Notes: a model not told the origin generated them from the letters alone. 9,310 nucleotides of DNA from Candidatus Neomarinimicrobium atlanticum (GCA_000402815.1 AQSA01000001.1:21700-31009), one strand, 5' to 3'; shown: positions 1 through 8,278, counted from the first letter of the stretch. Numbers and translations are program-made.

Positions 1-8
1 TTAAAAAT

Positions 9-40
9 AAAAAAGCCCTCATTTTTTGAGGGCTTTTTTT
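9..40 (-). terminator. Intrinsic (Rho-independent) terminator, usable in both directions
   Basis: GCCCTC at 15-20 pairs with GAGGGC at 28-33. Flanking A and T runs extend the stem to about 13 bp around a T5 loop at 22-26. The hairpin is followed by a T-run on both strands, so it can stop transcripts from either side. It begins about 25 bases after the stop codon of the dehydratase/racemase gene, so it most likely ends the minus-strand block. It may also terminate a convergent gene to the left of the window. Confidence 0.92.
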
Positions 41-64
41 ATAATAGAATTTATAAGAAGAGGT

Positions 65-1030
65 TTATTCTTTACCGACTTTTTGCCAAGGCAACGACAC
101 AAGATCTACATTACCACCTGTAATGATTAACACAATCTTTTGTCCTGTAAATTTCTCTTTATTTGCTATAATACTAGCAAGGGTTAACGCGCAAGATGGT
201 TCAACAATAATCTTCATACGCTCCCATACTAATCTAGTAGCTTCAATAATCTCTTCTTCTGTTGCTAAAACGATATCATCAACATTCTCTTGAATGATTG
301 GTAAGGTTAAATGACCAACGATTGCCATTAATCCATCCGCTACAGATTCTCTGTGCGTCATTTCAATGCGCTTATTTGCTGTATACATTTGATGTGTATC
401 GTCAACACTAGTTGGCTCACAGCCAATAATCTTTGCAGAGTGATTTAATCCTTTTAATGCAATCGATATACCACTGATTAATCCACCACCACCAATTGGG
501 ACAACTACAGAATCAAATTCTGGTACTTGCTCTACGATTTCAAGGCCAATAGTACCCTGTCCTGCCATCACAGAAAAGTTATCGTAAGGATGAATTGAAA
601 TACGATTATTTTCTTCAACTGTCTTTGCAAATAATTCATCTCGTTCAGACATAGAATCACAAAAAATCATGTTACCATTATAGGTACGTACATTATGGAT
701 TTTAGCCTTTGATACACTCTTAGCCATGACAATGTCTGCATGAACCCCTTTAAGGTCTGCAGCGCATGCTATAGCGCCTCCATGATTACCCGATGACTGA
801 CACGCCACTCCTTGAGATTGTTCCTCTGCTGTTAAAGAAAAGATAGCATTAGAAGCTCCTCTAATTTTGAAAGAGCCTGTCTTCTGAAAATTTTCACACT
901 TAAAAAATAATTCCATTCCTAATAGATCATTAAAATACTCAGATGTTAAGATAGGAGTTTTGCGTACAATAGATGCTGTAGATACTTGCGCAGCTTGGAC
1001 GTCTTTTAAAGTAGGTTTAGAGTCTAACAT
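65..1030 (-). CDS. PLP-dependent threonine/serine dehydratase or serine racemase (fold type II)
   Basis: The product has 321 residues and is a cytosolic PLP enzyme of the IlvA/TdcB/serine racemase family. Members deaminate Thr to 2-oxobutanoate or Ser to pyruvate, and some racemise serine. Visible landmarks are the PLP lysine K55 in SFKIRGA, the SSGNHG loop at 79-84 (S80 aligns with the second catalytic base of serine racemase), the phosphate-binding GGGGLISG at 180-187, and TGGN at 304-307 near the PLP pyridine. E205 and D211, with V209 between them, match the divalent-metal site of serine racemases. The length is that of the short catabolic or racemase type, and there is no C-terminal ACT domain, so feedback control by isoleucine is unlikely. 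The loop H147-P148-Y149-D150 looks more dehydratase-like than mammalian racemase-like. Start: ATG at 1030, 16 bases after the peptidase stop, without a clear Shine-Dalgarno; conserved sequence begins within about 20 residues. The family is certain; the choice of reaction is not. Confidence 0.93.
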   Translation of the reverse strand: MLDSKPTLKDVQAAQVSTASIVRKTPILTSEYFNDLLGMELFFKCENFQKTGSFKIRGASNAIFSLTAEEQSQGVACQSSGNHGGAIACAADLKGVHADIVMAKSVSKAKIHNVRTYNGNMIFCDSMSERDELFAKTVEENNRISIHPYDNFSVMAGQGTIGLEIVEQVPEFDSVVVPIGGGGLISGISIALKGLNHSAKIIGCEPTSVDDTHQMYTANKRIEMTHRESVADGLMAIVGHLTLPIIQENVDDIVLATEEEIIEATRLVWERMKIIVEPSCALTLASIIANKEKFTGQKIVLIITGGNVDLVSLPWQKVGKE

Positions 1031-1046
1031 AGTTTCTATAGTTTAT

Positions 1047-3587
1047 TTACTTGACGTAAACCAGTTTACCTACTGCATTAAAGTTGCTTGAACGAATTTG
1101 ATAAAAGTATACTCCACTACTAACATCATCTCCATCATCATTTTTTGCATCCCATTGAACAGATTGATATCCAAAACGTTCTTCGTTATCAATAAGAGTA
1201 CGAATTACTCTTCCTCTAATATCTAAGATGACCATTGTAATACGCTCTGTTGCAGGCATATCAAAATCAACAGTGGTTCCCCCGCTAGTGAACGGGTTTG
1301 GATAACTTTGAGACAAGCGATATGTTGACGGTGCAGTCTGTAATAAGTTATATCCCTCTGAGACAATCTGGTTATACTGATTGTATGCTGAATAGCTTAT
1401 TTTTAAAAACTCATACGTATCTGTTAAATTTTCAAAACTAAAGTATAGCTCCGTTTGATCTTCTGTAGATGAGTTTGTAGAGCCGTATTCTCCTACTTCT
1501 ACTTGTATTAATCCATTTACTTGATCATTATTACTTAAAACCAATTGATCGGTTGCATTACTAGGAAGCAATCCTACAGTGTACTTTTCTGGATCGTAGT
1601 CAAAATAGACTTGCGCTGTCTCAGTTGCTGCTGGGAACTTTACTACAAGCTGATCATTTAGGACGCGTAAGAATGGCGATGTACCCTGAACAGTATAATT
1701 TGGTACTGTTCTTCCATTTACTCCAATAGACCAATTCCACATAGATTCAAACATTGCTAAATCTTGTACATCAGATATGCCGTCAAAATTTGGAAAGAAA
1801 TATGGTGCGCTTCCTGTTACGGGCGCAATATCAATACCTGGATAACCAGACATGAAAGAAGTATAATCTGTAAAATCAATCACCCAGTCATTATTAGAAT
1901 CTCCTAAGAGTGTTCCAAAATAATAAAATGAAGCAGATGTTATTGTAGAGTTTAGCCCTACTAAGTCTTGTCCATATACACTTACAAAATATTGTTGATA
2001 GTCACTTAATGAAAGCGCATTTAGATTAAATTGAGACCCACTATATGGTGTATATGCCATTACATCTTCACCGCCTATTGAGGTTCCTACTGCTACATAA
2101 TAAAGAGCAATTCCGCTTGTAGCATCATAGAAATTATCTAAGGATATTCCTACATTCGGATTTTGTGTAATATATTGTGTATCTGCTAAGTTTGTAATGG
2201 ATAAATCTCCTACGACCGGTCCTACTCTATCTACAATTACTGATACTGTATTTGAAGCAAAGTTAGCATATCCTGATGTTGCTCCAACACATGAATTTTC
2301 AAGAATATCAACAGTCACTTCTCCATCAGACGCTGCTAAAACATCAAAACTATATGTTCCATTACTTCCGCCATTAAAATTACTTACCGACCCATTAGAA
2401 ATAACTAAATCACTTTCAGTAAATCCTGTCATAATTTCTCCGAATGCCACAGTAACAGAAAACCCATCATTAGTGGTTGCATAAGATACATCAGAACTTA
2501 ATGTTACATTTACCCCATTGGCAACTTGCTCCCAACTTCTTGAAGCAGCCCATGCATATCCATCTAGTGCTTGTTGTTCGGAGAACATGCGCATTTGGTC
2601 ATCATAAACATAGTCCATATAATTCATGAACTGATCACCCTTACCACTAGAAGAAATACAACTATCTTCACTTTCTCTTCCATAAAAATTTCCACTACCT
2701 GTTGGCCATTCATAAATATTTGCACCTCTATTATTTACTGTTTGGGGAGGAATATCAGCCCAATATTGAGTGCCGCAAGTATTTCCATTAAAAACATGAT
2801 TAAAAGTAAAATTATGACCTAATTCATGGGTTAGTGTTCTACCTCTATTATAACCACCAGTAGTTCCAGGACTTTCAACAGATCCTACTGAACCAGCTAA
2901 AACCACCGATTCAGGATAGCCTAAATATGCTTGACCTAAAAGACCGCCCGTTAATGGCGCAATATAAATATTTAAAAATCCATCCTGATATCCATTATCA
3001 GGACAATTACCACAACTAGTTGAGCCAGCTAAACTACTTGCCTCACTTACACCACTTACGGTAGACTGACTAATATTGTATCTTCGAATAGATATGTCTT
3101 CAACTAAAGAACTACCAGATAGCTCGCCTTGCGCTCCTACAAATTTAATTTGATGAGTTCCTCTTGCGGCTTGATGACTATAGTCAACGCCAGGAGAAAA
3201 AGGAGCATCACTTGGATTCGGGGAAGATGGAATTTCGTCTCCATCTGGATTTTGATTTTGAAAGTCTAAATTAATTTGATCAAAATTTGCTCCAATTTGA
3301 GCAGCAGAAACATTCCCTGAAGCTGAACTATATAGTACATGGAATATTACTGGGATATAAATAGTATTTTGACTATCTGCATTTGTTCTCCACTGAGGAT
3401 TTTCTTTAAGTAATTGCTGACCACGCTCAATATAAGCATCACGTTTCGCAATGAAATCCGGATCAATTAATTGTAATTCTTGCTCTAATTCATCTGTAGC
3501 ACATCTAATCCAATTTTCATGATCATGAGTATTTTGTGCATTTAAAAAGGCTAGAAATGATAAGGTTAATAATATTTTTTTTGTCAT
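1047..3587 (-). CDS. Secreted M43 (pappalysin-like) zinc metallopeptidase with Ig-like, dockerin-like, cohesin-like and T9SS type A sorting domains
   Basis: This 846-residue protein is exported and probably released or anchored at the cell surface. Residues 1-17 form a Sec signal peptide (KK, then a hydrophobic stretch, cleavage likely after A17). Residues about 70-345 resemble M43B pappalysin-type metzincins, with HELGH at 254-258, third zinc ligand H264, and a Met-turn NYMDY at 322-326. C271 and C310 may form a disulfide. The usual Gly of HExxHxxGxxH is Thr261. Next come a Big_12-like Ig domain (about 360-453), an Ig/Fn3-like segment (about 456-558), a dockerin-like calcium loop (D563, N565, D567, D574) with a degenerate second repeat to about 620, and a cohesin-like beta domain (about 636-745). 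The C-terminal 85 residues are a T9SS type A sorting domain with SYPNPF at 761-766 and a FlgD-like Ig fold ending in VYFYQI and KLVYVK. Substrate unknown; extracellular protein degradation is inferred. An AAGGGA lies 11 bases before the ATG, a long spacing for a ribosome site. Confidence 0.93.
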   Translation of the reverse strand: MTKKILLTLSFLAFLNAQNTHDHENWIRCATDELEQELQLIDPDFIAKRDAYIERGQQLLKENPQWRTNADSQNTIYIPVIFHVLYSSASGNVSAAQIGANFDQINLDFQNQNPDGDEIPSSPNPSDAPFSPGVDYSHQAARGTHQIKFVGAQGELSGSSLVEDISIRRYNISQSTVSGVSEASSLAGSTSCGNCPDNGYQDGFLNIYIAPLTGGLLGQAYLGYPESVVLAGSVGSVESPGTTGGYNRGRTLTHELGHNFTFNHVFNGNTCGTQYWADIPPQTVNNRGANIYEWPTGSGNFYGRESEDSCISSSGKGDQFMNYMDYVYDDQMRMFSEQQALDGYAWAASRSWEQVANGVNVTLSSDVSYATTNDGFSVTVAFGEIMTGFTESDLVISNGSVSNFNGGSNGTYSFDVLAASDGEVTVDILENSCVGATSGYANFASNTVSVIVDRVGPVVGDLSITNLADTQYITQNPNVGISLDNFYDATSGIALYYVAVGTSIGGEDVMAYTPYSGSQFNLNALSLSDYQQYFVSVYGQDLVGLNSTITSASFYYFGTLLGDSNNDWVIDFTDYTSFMSGYPGIDIAPVTGSAPYFFPNFDGISDVQDLAMFESMWNWSIGVNGRTVPNYTVQGTSPFLRVLNDQLVVKFPAATETAQVYFDYDPEKYTVGLLPSNATDQLVLSNNDQVNGLIQVEVGEYGSTNSSTEDQTELYFSFENLTDTYEFLKISYSAYNQYNQIVSEGYNLLQTAPSTYRLSQSYPNPFTSGGTTVDFDMPATERITMVILDIRGRVIRTLIDNEERFGYQSVQWDAKNDDGDDVSSGVYFYQIRSSNFNAVGKLVYVK

Positions 3588-3678
3588 AATTATGTAAATC
3601 CCTTAGTATTTAGTATAAAAAAATTTTGTTGGAATAAATATACTGGCTATTCTATAAAATTGAAATAAAAATAAAATC

Positions 3679-6600
3679 CTAAGACTTAAACAAGTGTTCA
3701 GACTTCTGATAATAGGTTTTCATAGTTTCGAGCCTCACTTCTTCATAACCTCTTACATGATCTGGTAAGACAGAAAAATTAATTAATGTTTCATATTTAC
3801 CATTTCCAATATCAGAAAGATTATCAATAATATTTGATTTATAATGATCCAAAATTGCTTTATCAGCCTTACGAACATCGCTGCTAAACAATGCCATAAA
3901 GTCCAATTTTGTACCTCGAACAAACTTTAGATTTTTAAGTAACATATAAAATGGTCTAAACCATGATCCTAGTGCTAATTTTGATTTTACTCCAGGCATT
4001 CTATTCAACAATGGAACATTTTCTAGCATTTTTAAAAATGGAGGATGTAACATATAATGTATTTTAGCTGAAGATCCAAACTCTTGACTTAATGCCATAT
4101 CTAACTCAGCTTTAAGGGAGAGCCTTGCTACTTCATACTCATCTTTAGTTGCCATTAACTTAAATAAGTACTTTGCAACATTTTGGGATAAGATAGATGC
4201 TGAACGTTCTTTCTTTTCTGTTTTATAAACCTTCTTTATGAATGCAGCATATTCTTCTGCATATTTTGTATTCTGATATTCAATCAATTCAGGAACACGA
4301 AATTCTAATATGTCACGTAAATCCTTATCAGGTTTAATTGAATTAATTATTTTTTTAGCTTCCTTAGTAACTTTTGGTGTTGGCTTTAAGTCTCCTGTCC
4401 TGTAAATATCGATTGACTCTACCCACGAAGGATCGGACACGAGAGTTCTTCCGATATTGAAAGCATCCGTATTGCTTTTAACCGCAACTCCATTAATACT
4501 AATTGCTTCTAACAAAGAACTCGAATCAATTGGAATAGATCCCGCTTGATAGGCAGCACCGATAACAATGAAATTAGCTTGCATATTACTTCCAAAAAAA
4601 TGTTCAGATAACTCAGTAGCGTTTAGTAATACGTTTTTTTTTGAAAAGTCTTTAATCAGTCCAACCATATGCTCTGCTTCTGGATATTCTGACTTTGTTG
4701 ATCGAACCATATCACCTGTCGGAATTTCTGAAGTAGAAATTATCGATACAGAACGCTTTGGATTTAGTTTCTCCATGTTCTTTGGATTTGCACCTGTTAG
4801 TAAGTCAAATACTAAGTATGCATCTGACTCTCCGTTAGCAACCCTACTAGAACAGTCTGCATTTTCTGGCTGTAGAACCTTTAAATGAGATACTACCGAT
4901 CCACCTTTTTGACTAAGACCTGTCTGGTCTAGTGCTACAACTTTTTTATTTTCTAAAAATGCTGCAGTAGATATAATTTGATTAACAGTTACAACACCGG
5001 TTCCTCCGATTCCAAGCATGAATATATTACCAATCTTTGTATTGGATTTTTTTGGCTCAGGAATTTTACTAGCTTTGATATTAATATTAGGTAATGCTCT
5101 TTTATCTTCTTTTTCCGATGGGATAACCTTGATGAATGAAGGGCAATTTCCATCGACACATGAATAGTCTTTGTTACATGAAGGTTGATCTATTTGTGTT
5201 TTTCTACCATACTCTGTTTTAATAGGCTGAACACTCAAACAATTCGATTTAACACCGCAATCTCCACATCCTTCACATACCGCTTCATTGATAAATATTC
5301 TTTCTTTAGGCTCATGAACAAGTCCTCTTTTACGTAATCTACGCAAGTTAGCCGCACATGATTGGTCATGTATTAATACTGTAACTCCTTTTACTGATTT
5401 TAATTCTTTTTGTGCTTCAATTATATCATCTCTATGCATAATTATCTGATCTTTTGCCCAACGAGATTTTTCAATGGAGTCGTAGGCAGATGGGTCATCT
5501 GTAGTGATAATAACTTTTTTTACGCCTTCAGCTTTTAAATATTTTGTTAGCTCAGGTAGATCTAACCCCCCGTCCGGATCTTGTGCTCCTGTCATGGCTA
5601 CTGCACGATTATATAAAATTTTATAAGTTAAATGTGAATTTGCTGCTACTGCTTGTCTTAAAGCTAATGATCCTGAATGGAAGAATGTTCCATCTCCTAT
5701 ATTTTGGAACATATGTTCTTTTTCAACAAATGGTTCCATTCCTGCCCATTGAGCACCTTCTCCACCCATATGAGTTGTTCCAAAAGCTTTTCCATCGTCA
5801 ACAAACATTGCCATTAAGTGACATCCAATACCTCCAAAAGCAGTATCATCACCTGGTAATTTTACAGTTGATGTATTGTGAGGGCAACCAGAACAAAAAT
5901 ACATAGAGCGAGATGAAAGTGATTGCGCATATACTCTATTATCAATTTCACTTAAAATATTAATTTTAGTATTTGGAGAATCAATCTTCAGCTTTTCTGA
6001 ATATCTTTTGTAAAGAATTTTAATCAAGCTATCAGCTGTTAATTCCCCATATCCAGGAATAAGATGTTTATTGTGCTCATCAAATTTTCCAATAATAGTA
6101 GGTTTGTTAGGATGATTATACATCTCTTCCTTTACAAGCATTTCAATGAAAGATCTTTTTTCTTCAATTACAAAGACTTCGTCAAGTCCATTACAAAATT
6201 TATTAATCATCACAGAATCAACGGGGAAAGTTGCACCAAGCTTTAGAATTCTAATACCAACTTTGTTTAAATAATCAGTTGTCCATCCTAAGGATTCAAA
6301 TGCCTCAATAACATCATAATATGTTTTTCCAGCTGTTATAATTCCAAACTTATCTTGATTACCTTCAACTGTTATTTTATTAATAGGATTGCTAGTTAAA
6401 AAATGCTTAGCTGCAGTAATACGACCTAAATGGATTTCTTTTTCAGTTGGTAAACTATGATGGCCTACTAATTTAGCATTTTGTGTATGCTTCCAAGGTT
6501 GGCCGTTATAAGTAAAATCTGGAATAGTAATATTTACTCTTTGAGGATCTACAAATGCACTTCCAAATGCATCTGCGATATCAGTAACAATTTTGAATCC

Positions 6601-7203
6601 GGACCATAAACCAGAATATCTTGACATTTCATAGGCATAACGACCTAAATCAAGAATCTCTTGAACATTACCTGGATAAAATATAGGCATCATTGCATCA
6701 AATAATGCTGGCTCAGATTGTGAAGGCAATGTAGAAGACTTACATGATGGATCATCTCCTGCTACTGCAAGAACTCCACCGTTTTTACCAACACCTAAAA
6801 AGTTAGCATGTCTAAATATATCTCCGGTCCTATCTACGCCAGGAGCTTTTCCATACCACATACCTAAAACACCATCATATTTAACATTGGATACCATTCC
6901 AGCCATTTGACTTCCATAAATTAAAGTAGCTCCAAGGTCTTCATTTACACCCGGAATAAATTTGACATTATGTTCATCTAAAAGTTTTTTATTTTTTACA
7001 AGATTAATATCAAGTACTCCTACTGGAGATCCGCGATATCCAGATACTAATGTACCCGTATTAATACCTTTAATGACATCCGCCCTATGTTGATCAAGCA
7101 ACAATCTTACAAGAGCTTGTATACCTGATAAAATCACTCTACCTTCAAATAAAGTGTATTTGTCGTTGAGACTAAAATTAGTTTTTAAGATTTGTCCTGC
7201 CAT
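3679..7203 (-). CDS. Indolepyruvate:ferredoxin oxidoreductase, fused alpha-gamma type
   Basis: This 1174-residue cytosolic enzyme fuses the IorA-like and IorB-like parts, at the usual length for fused bacterial members. The family oxidatively decarboxylates aryl-2-oxoacids (indolepyruvate, phenylpyruvate and similar) to aryl-acetyl-CoA, CO2 and reduced ferredoxin, using TPP and Fe-S clusters. In order: a pyrimidine-binding domain with GYRGSPVG at 55-62 and the probable TPP-activating E88; GDDPSCKSS at 149-157; FCSGCPHN at 436-443; the TPP pyrophosphate motif GDGT from 503, with N532 29 residues after the first Gly; a Cys-rich Fe-S segment with C643, C646, C649, C655, C676, C682 and C687; the gamma (2-oxoacid oxidoreductase) domain with GIGGTGVV at 731-738 and QTGLSQKGG at 760-768; and a C-terminal tail (about 975-1165) like DUF6537. 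All expected motifs are intact, so the enzyme should be active; the true substrate cannot be read from sequence. It lies 64 bases after the hydrolase and 91 bases before the peptidase, so co-transcription is plausible. ATG at 7203 gives the family-typical N-terminus. Confidence 0.95.
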   Translation of the reverse strand: MAGQILKTNFSLNDKYTLFEGRVILSGIQALVRLLLDQHRADVIKGINTGTLVSGYRGSPVGVLDINLVKNKKLLDEHNVKFIPGVNEDLGATLIYGSQMAGMVSNVKYDGVLGMWYGKAPGVDRTGDIFRHANFLGVGKNGGVLAVAGDDPSCKSSTLPSQSEPALFDAMMPIFYPGNVQEILDLGRYAYEMSRYSGLWSGFKIVTDIADAFGSAFVDPQRVNITIPDFTYNGQPWKHTQNAKLVGHHSLPTEKEIHLGRITAAKHFLTSNPINKITVEGNQDKFGIITAGKTYYDVIEAFESLGWTTDYLNKVGIRILKLGATFPVDSVMINKFCNGLDEVFVIEEKRSFIEMLVKEEMYNHPNKPTIIGKFDEHNKHLIPGYGELTADSLIKILYKRYSEKLKIDSPNTKINILSEIDNRVYAQSLSSRSMYFCSGCPHNTSTVKLPGDDTAFGGIGCHLMAMFVDDGKAFGTTHMGGEGAQWAGMEPFVEKEHMFQNIGDGTFFHSGSLALRQAVAANSHLTYKILYNRAVAMTGAQDPDGGLDLPELTKYLKAEGVKKVIITTDDPSAYDSIEKSRWAKDQIIMHRDDIIEAQKELKSVKGVTVLIHDQSCAANLRRLRKRGLVHEPKERIFINEAVCEGCGDCGVKSNCLSVQPIKTEYGRKTQIDQPSCNKDYSCVDGNCPSFIKVIPSEKEDKRALPNINIKASKIPEPKKSNTKIGNIFMLGIGGTGVVTVNQIISTAAFLENKKVVALDQTGLSQKGGSVVSHLKVLQPENADCSSRVANGESDAYLVFDLLTGANPKNMEKLNPKRSVSIISTSEIPTGDMVRSTKSEYPEAEHMVGLIKDFSKKNVLLNATELSEHFFGSNMQANFIVIGAAYQAGSIPIDSSSLLEAISINGVAVKSNTDAFNIGRTLVSDPSWVESIDIYRTGDLKPTPKVTKEAKKIINSIKPDKDLRDILEFRVPELIEYQNTKYAEEYAAFIKKVYKTEKKERSASILSQNVAKYLFKLMATKDEYEVARLSLKAELDMALSQEFGSSAKIHYMLHPPFLKMLENVPLLNRMPGVKSKLALGSWFRPFYMLLKNLKFVRGTKLDFMALFSSDVRKADKAILDHYKSNIIDNLSDIGNGKYETLINFSVLPDHVRGYEEVRLETMKTYYQKSEHLFKS

Positions 7204-7267
7204 GTAAGTTATTTTTTGCCTAGTTACTTGCCACTCAATTTAAAGATTTTTTTAATAATTCAATGAC

Positions 7268-8164
7268 TTATTTGTCCAATTTAAAAATTTTTTTTATGGA
7301 CTCTACAACTTTTTCGGATGATTCTTGTTGAACAAAATGACCTGCATTAGTTTTGAATGTTTTAGCTTGAGGAAATAGTCTTTCTGTTCTTCTTCTCAAC
7401 TTCCACATAACCTGATCATTCACTCCCCAAATAATCTCTGCTGGACCTTTATATGATTTTAGAAATTCTTCTACTTCTTTCTCTATAGGAACGCTGGGAT
7501 GCTCCATATTATTAGGGACCATTCTAGCTAAAGCTAACGGTCCTACATTATCTTTAAATTTTCTTAACGGATATTTATAGATCTTTAAATCTTCTTTTGA
7601 ATAAGAACCTGGAATCCCCTCAAACTTCTTTAAAACAGATAGCGGGAAATTAAAAACTCTAAATAACAAATCACTTATAACGGGTAATTGAGAAAGACTG
7701 TGAAACCATGTAGGCGTAAATCCATCTTTCGGCGCTGTTACTGAAGTATTCATTATTACTAATCCGTCAATTTTCTTTCCTGCTCTGATCGCACCAGCAA
7801 CACCAATCATACCACCCCAGTCGTGGATTACCAATCCAATAGATTCTTCTTTAATCGTTTTAAAAAAACTGGCCATCCATTCTGTATGAGCTTCTAAAGA
7901 ATGTTCGCTTATCTTTATTTTATCAGAAAATCCAAATCCAATTAGGTCTGGCACAATCAATCGAGCTTCATCACTATTAATCTGATCTAATACTTTTTTA
8001 TATAAATATCCCCACATAGGATTCCCATGAACTAGGACAATAGGCTTCCCTTTGCCTTTCTCCATGACATGCATATTTTTTCCATTTACATCAATATTAT
8101 GATGATTATAAGGTAGGCGACGTAAAATCCACCCAGGAATTATATTATTTGATTGATTATTCAT
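7268..8164 (-). CDS. Alpha/beta hydrolase, haloalkane dehalogenase III / OleB-like
   Basis: This 298-residue cytosolic hydrolase has the oxyanion segment HGNPMWG at 46-52 and the nucleophile elbow HDWGG at 114-118, giving nucleophile D115. The acid is D250 in WGVND and the base is H276 in AGH. N48 and W116 are the two halide-stabilising positions. The position after strand 6 is N139, not the Glu that serves as the acid in HLD-II. The set Asp-His-Asp plus Asn-Trp is the pentad reported for HLD subfamily III, which includes OleB, the beta-lactone decarboxylase of long-chain olefin synthesis. Either activity (carbon-halogen cleavage or beta-lactone opening) fits, and an epoxide hydrolase or another Asp-nucleophile enzyme is less likely. 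No oleA, oleC or oleD is in the window. Residues 1-40 match the normal family N-terminus (PGW, NGKNMHV), supporting ATG at 8164. No signal peptide. Probably the first gene of the minus-strand block. Confidence 0.88.
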   Translation of the reverse strand: MNNQSNNIIPGWILRRLPYNHHNIDVNGKNMHVMEKGKGKPIVLVHGNPMWGYLYKKVLDQINSDEARLIVPDLIGFGFSDKIKISEHSLEAHTEWMASFFKTIKEESIGLVIHDWGGMIGVAGAIRAGKKIDGLVIMNTSVTAPKDGFTPTWFHSLSQLPVISDLLFRVFNFPLSVLKKFEGIPGSYSKEDLKIYKYPLRKFKDNVGPLALARMVPNNMEHPSVPIEKEVEEFLKSYKGPAEIIWGVNDQVMWKLRRRTERLFPQAKTFKTNAGHFVQQESSEKVVESIKKIFKLDK

Positions 8165-8202
8165 GTATTATAAAAAAAATAGTAAAAAAAAGTTTTTTAA
8201 CC

Positions 8203-8230
8203 TTGACTAAAATAAAAAAAATTAAATAAT
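8203..8230 (+). promoter_or_regulatory. Putative sigma70-type promoter for the class II ribonucleotide reductase gene
   Basis: TTGACT at 8203-8208 and AATAAT at 8225-8230 each match the -35 and -10 consensus at five of six positions, with a 16-base spacer. Transcription would begin near 8237 and give a leader of about 135 nt. A- and T-runs just upstream (8172-8198) could act as an UP element. In an AT-rich intergenic region chance matches are common, and Bacteroidota sigma factors prefer other motifs, so this is only moderately supported. Confidence 0.42.
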
Positions 8231-8249
8231 TTACAAGTGCCAGCCAATC

Positions 8250-8278
8250 AGCTTTTCGTAAGCTTAAGTATTTGCAAA
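8250..8278 (+). promoter_or_regulatory. Small hairpin and two 8-bp palindromes in the reductase leader
   Basis: AGCTT at 8250-8254 pairs with AAGCT at 8260-8264 around a TTCGT loop. The perfect palindromes TAAGCTTA (8259-8266) and TTTGCAAA (8271-8278) have centres 12 bp apart. They lie downstream of the predicted transcription start, where a repressor or an RNA structure could act. No known binding-site consensus (for example NrdR) is matched, and a 5-bp stem is weak. The position between divergent genes is the main reason to record it. Confidence 0.25.

Noticed and set aside
2197..2822. Plus-strand open frames at 2197-2484 and 2571-2822
   Set aside because: They lie opposite the well-supported peptidase gene, resemble no known protein, and are shadows of its codon pattern.
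3588..3678. Terminator or clear promoter between the oxidoreductase and the peptidase
   Set aside because: No GC-rich hairpin is present; a minus-strand TATACT (3612-3617) lacks a -35 partner, so neither could be called.
4568..6246. Plus-strand open frames at 4568-4888, 5544-5906 and 6064-6246
   Set aside because: They are antisense to the intact oxidoreductase gene, which has all its family motifs; no sign of independent coding.
8167..8172. Perfect TATAAT on the minus strand, two bases before the hydrolase ATG
   Set aside because: Transcription would start inside the gene, after the ATG at 8164. There is no -35 match at the right distance, and residues upstream of the next Met fit the family, so the start is not misplaced. 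Likely a chance match in an A/T-rich stretch.
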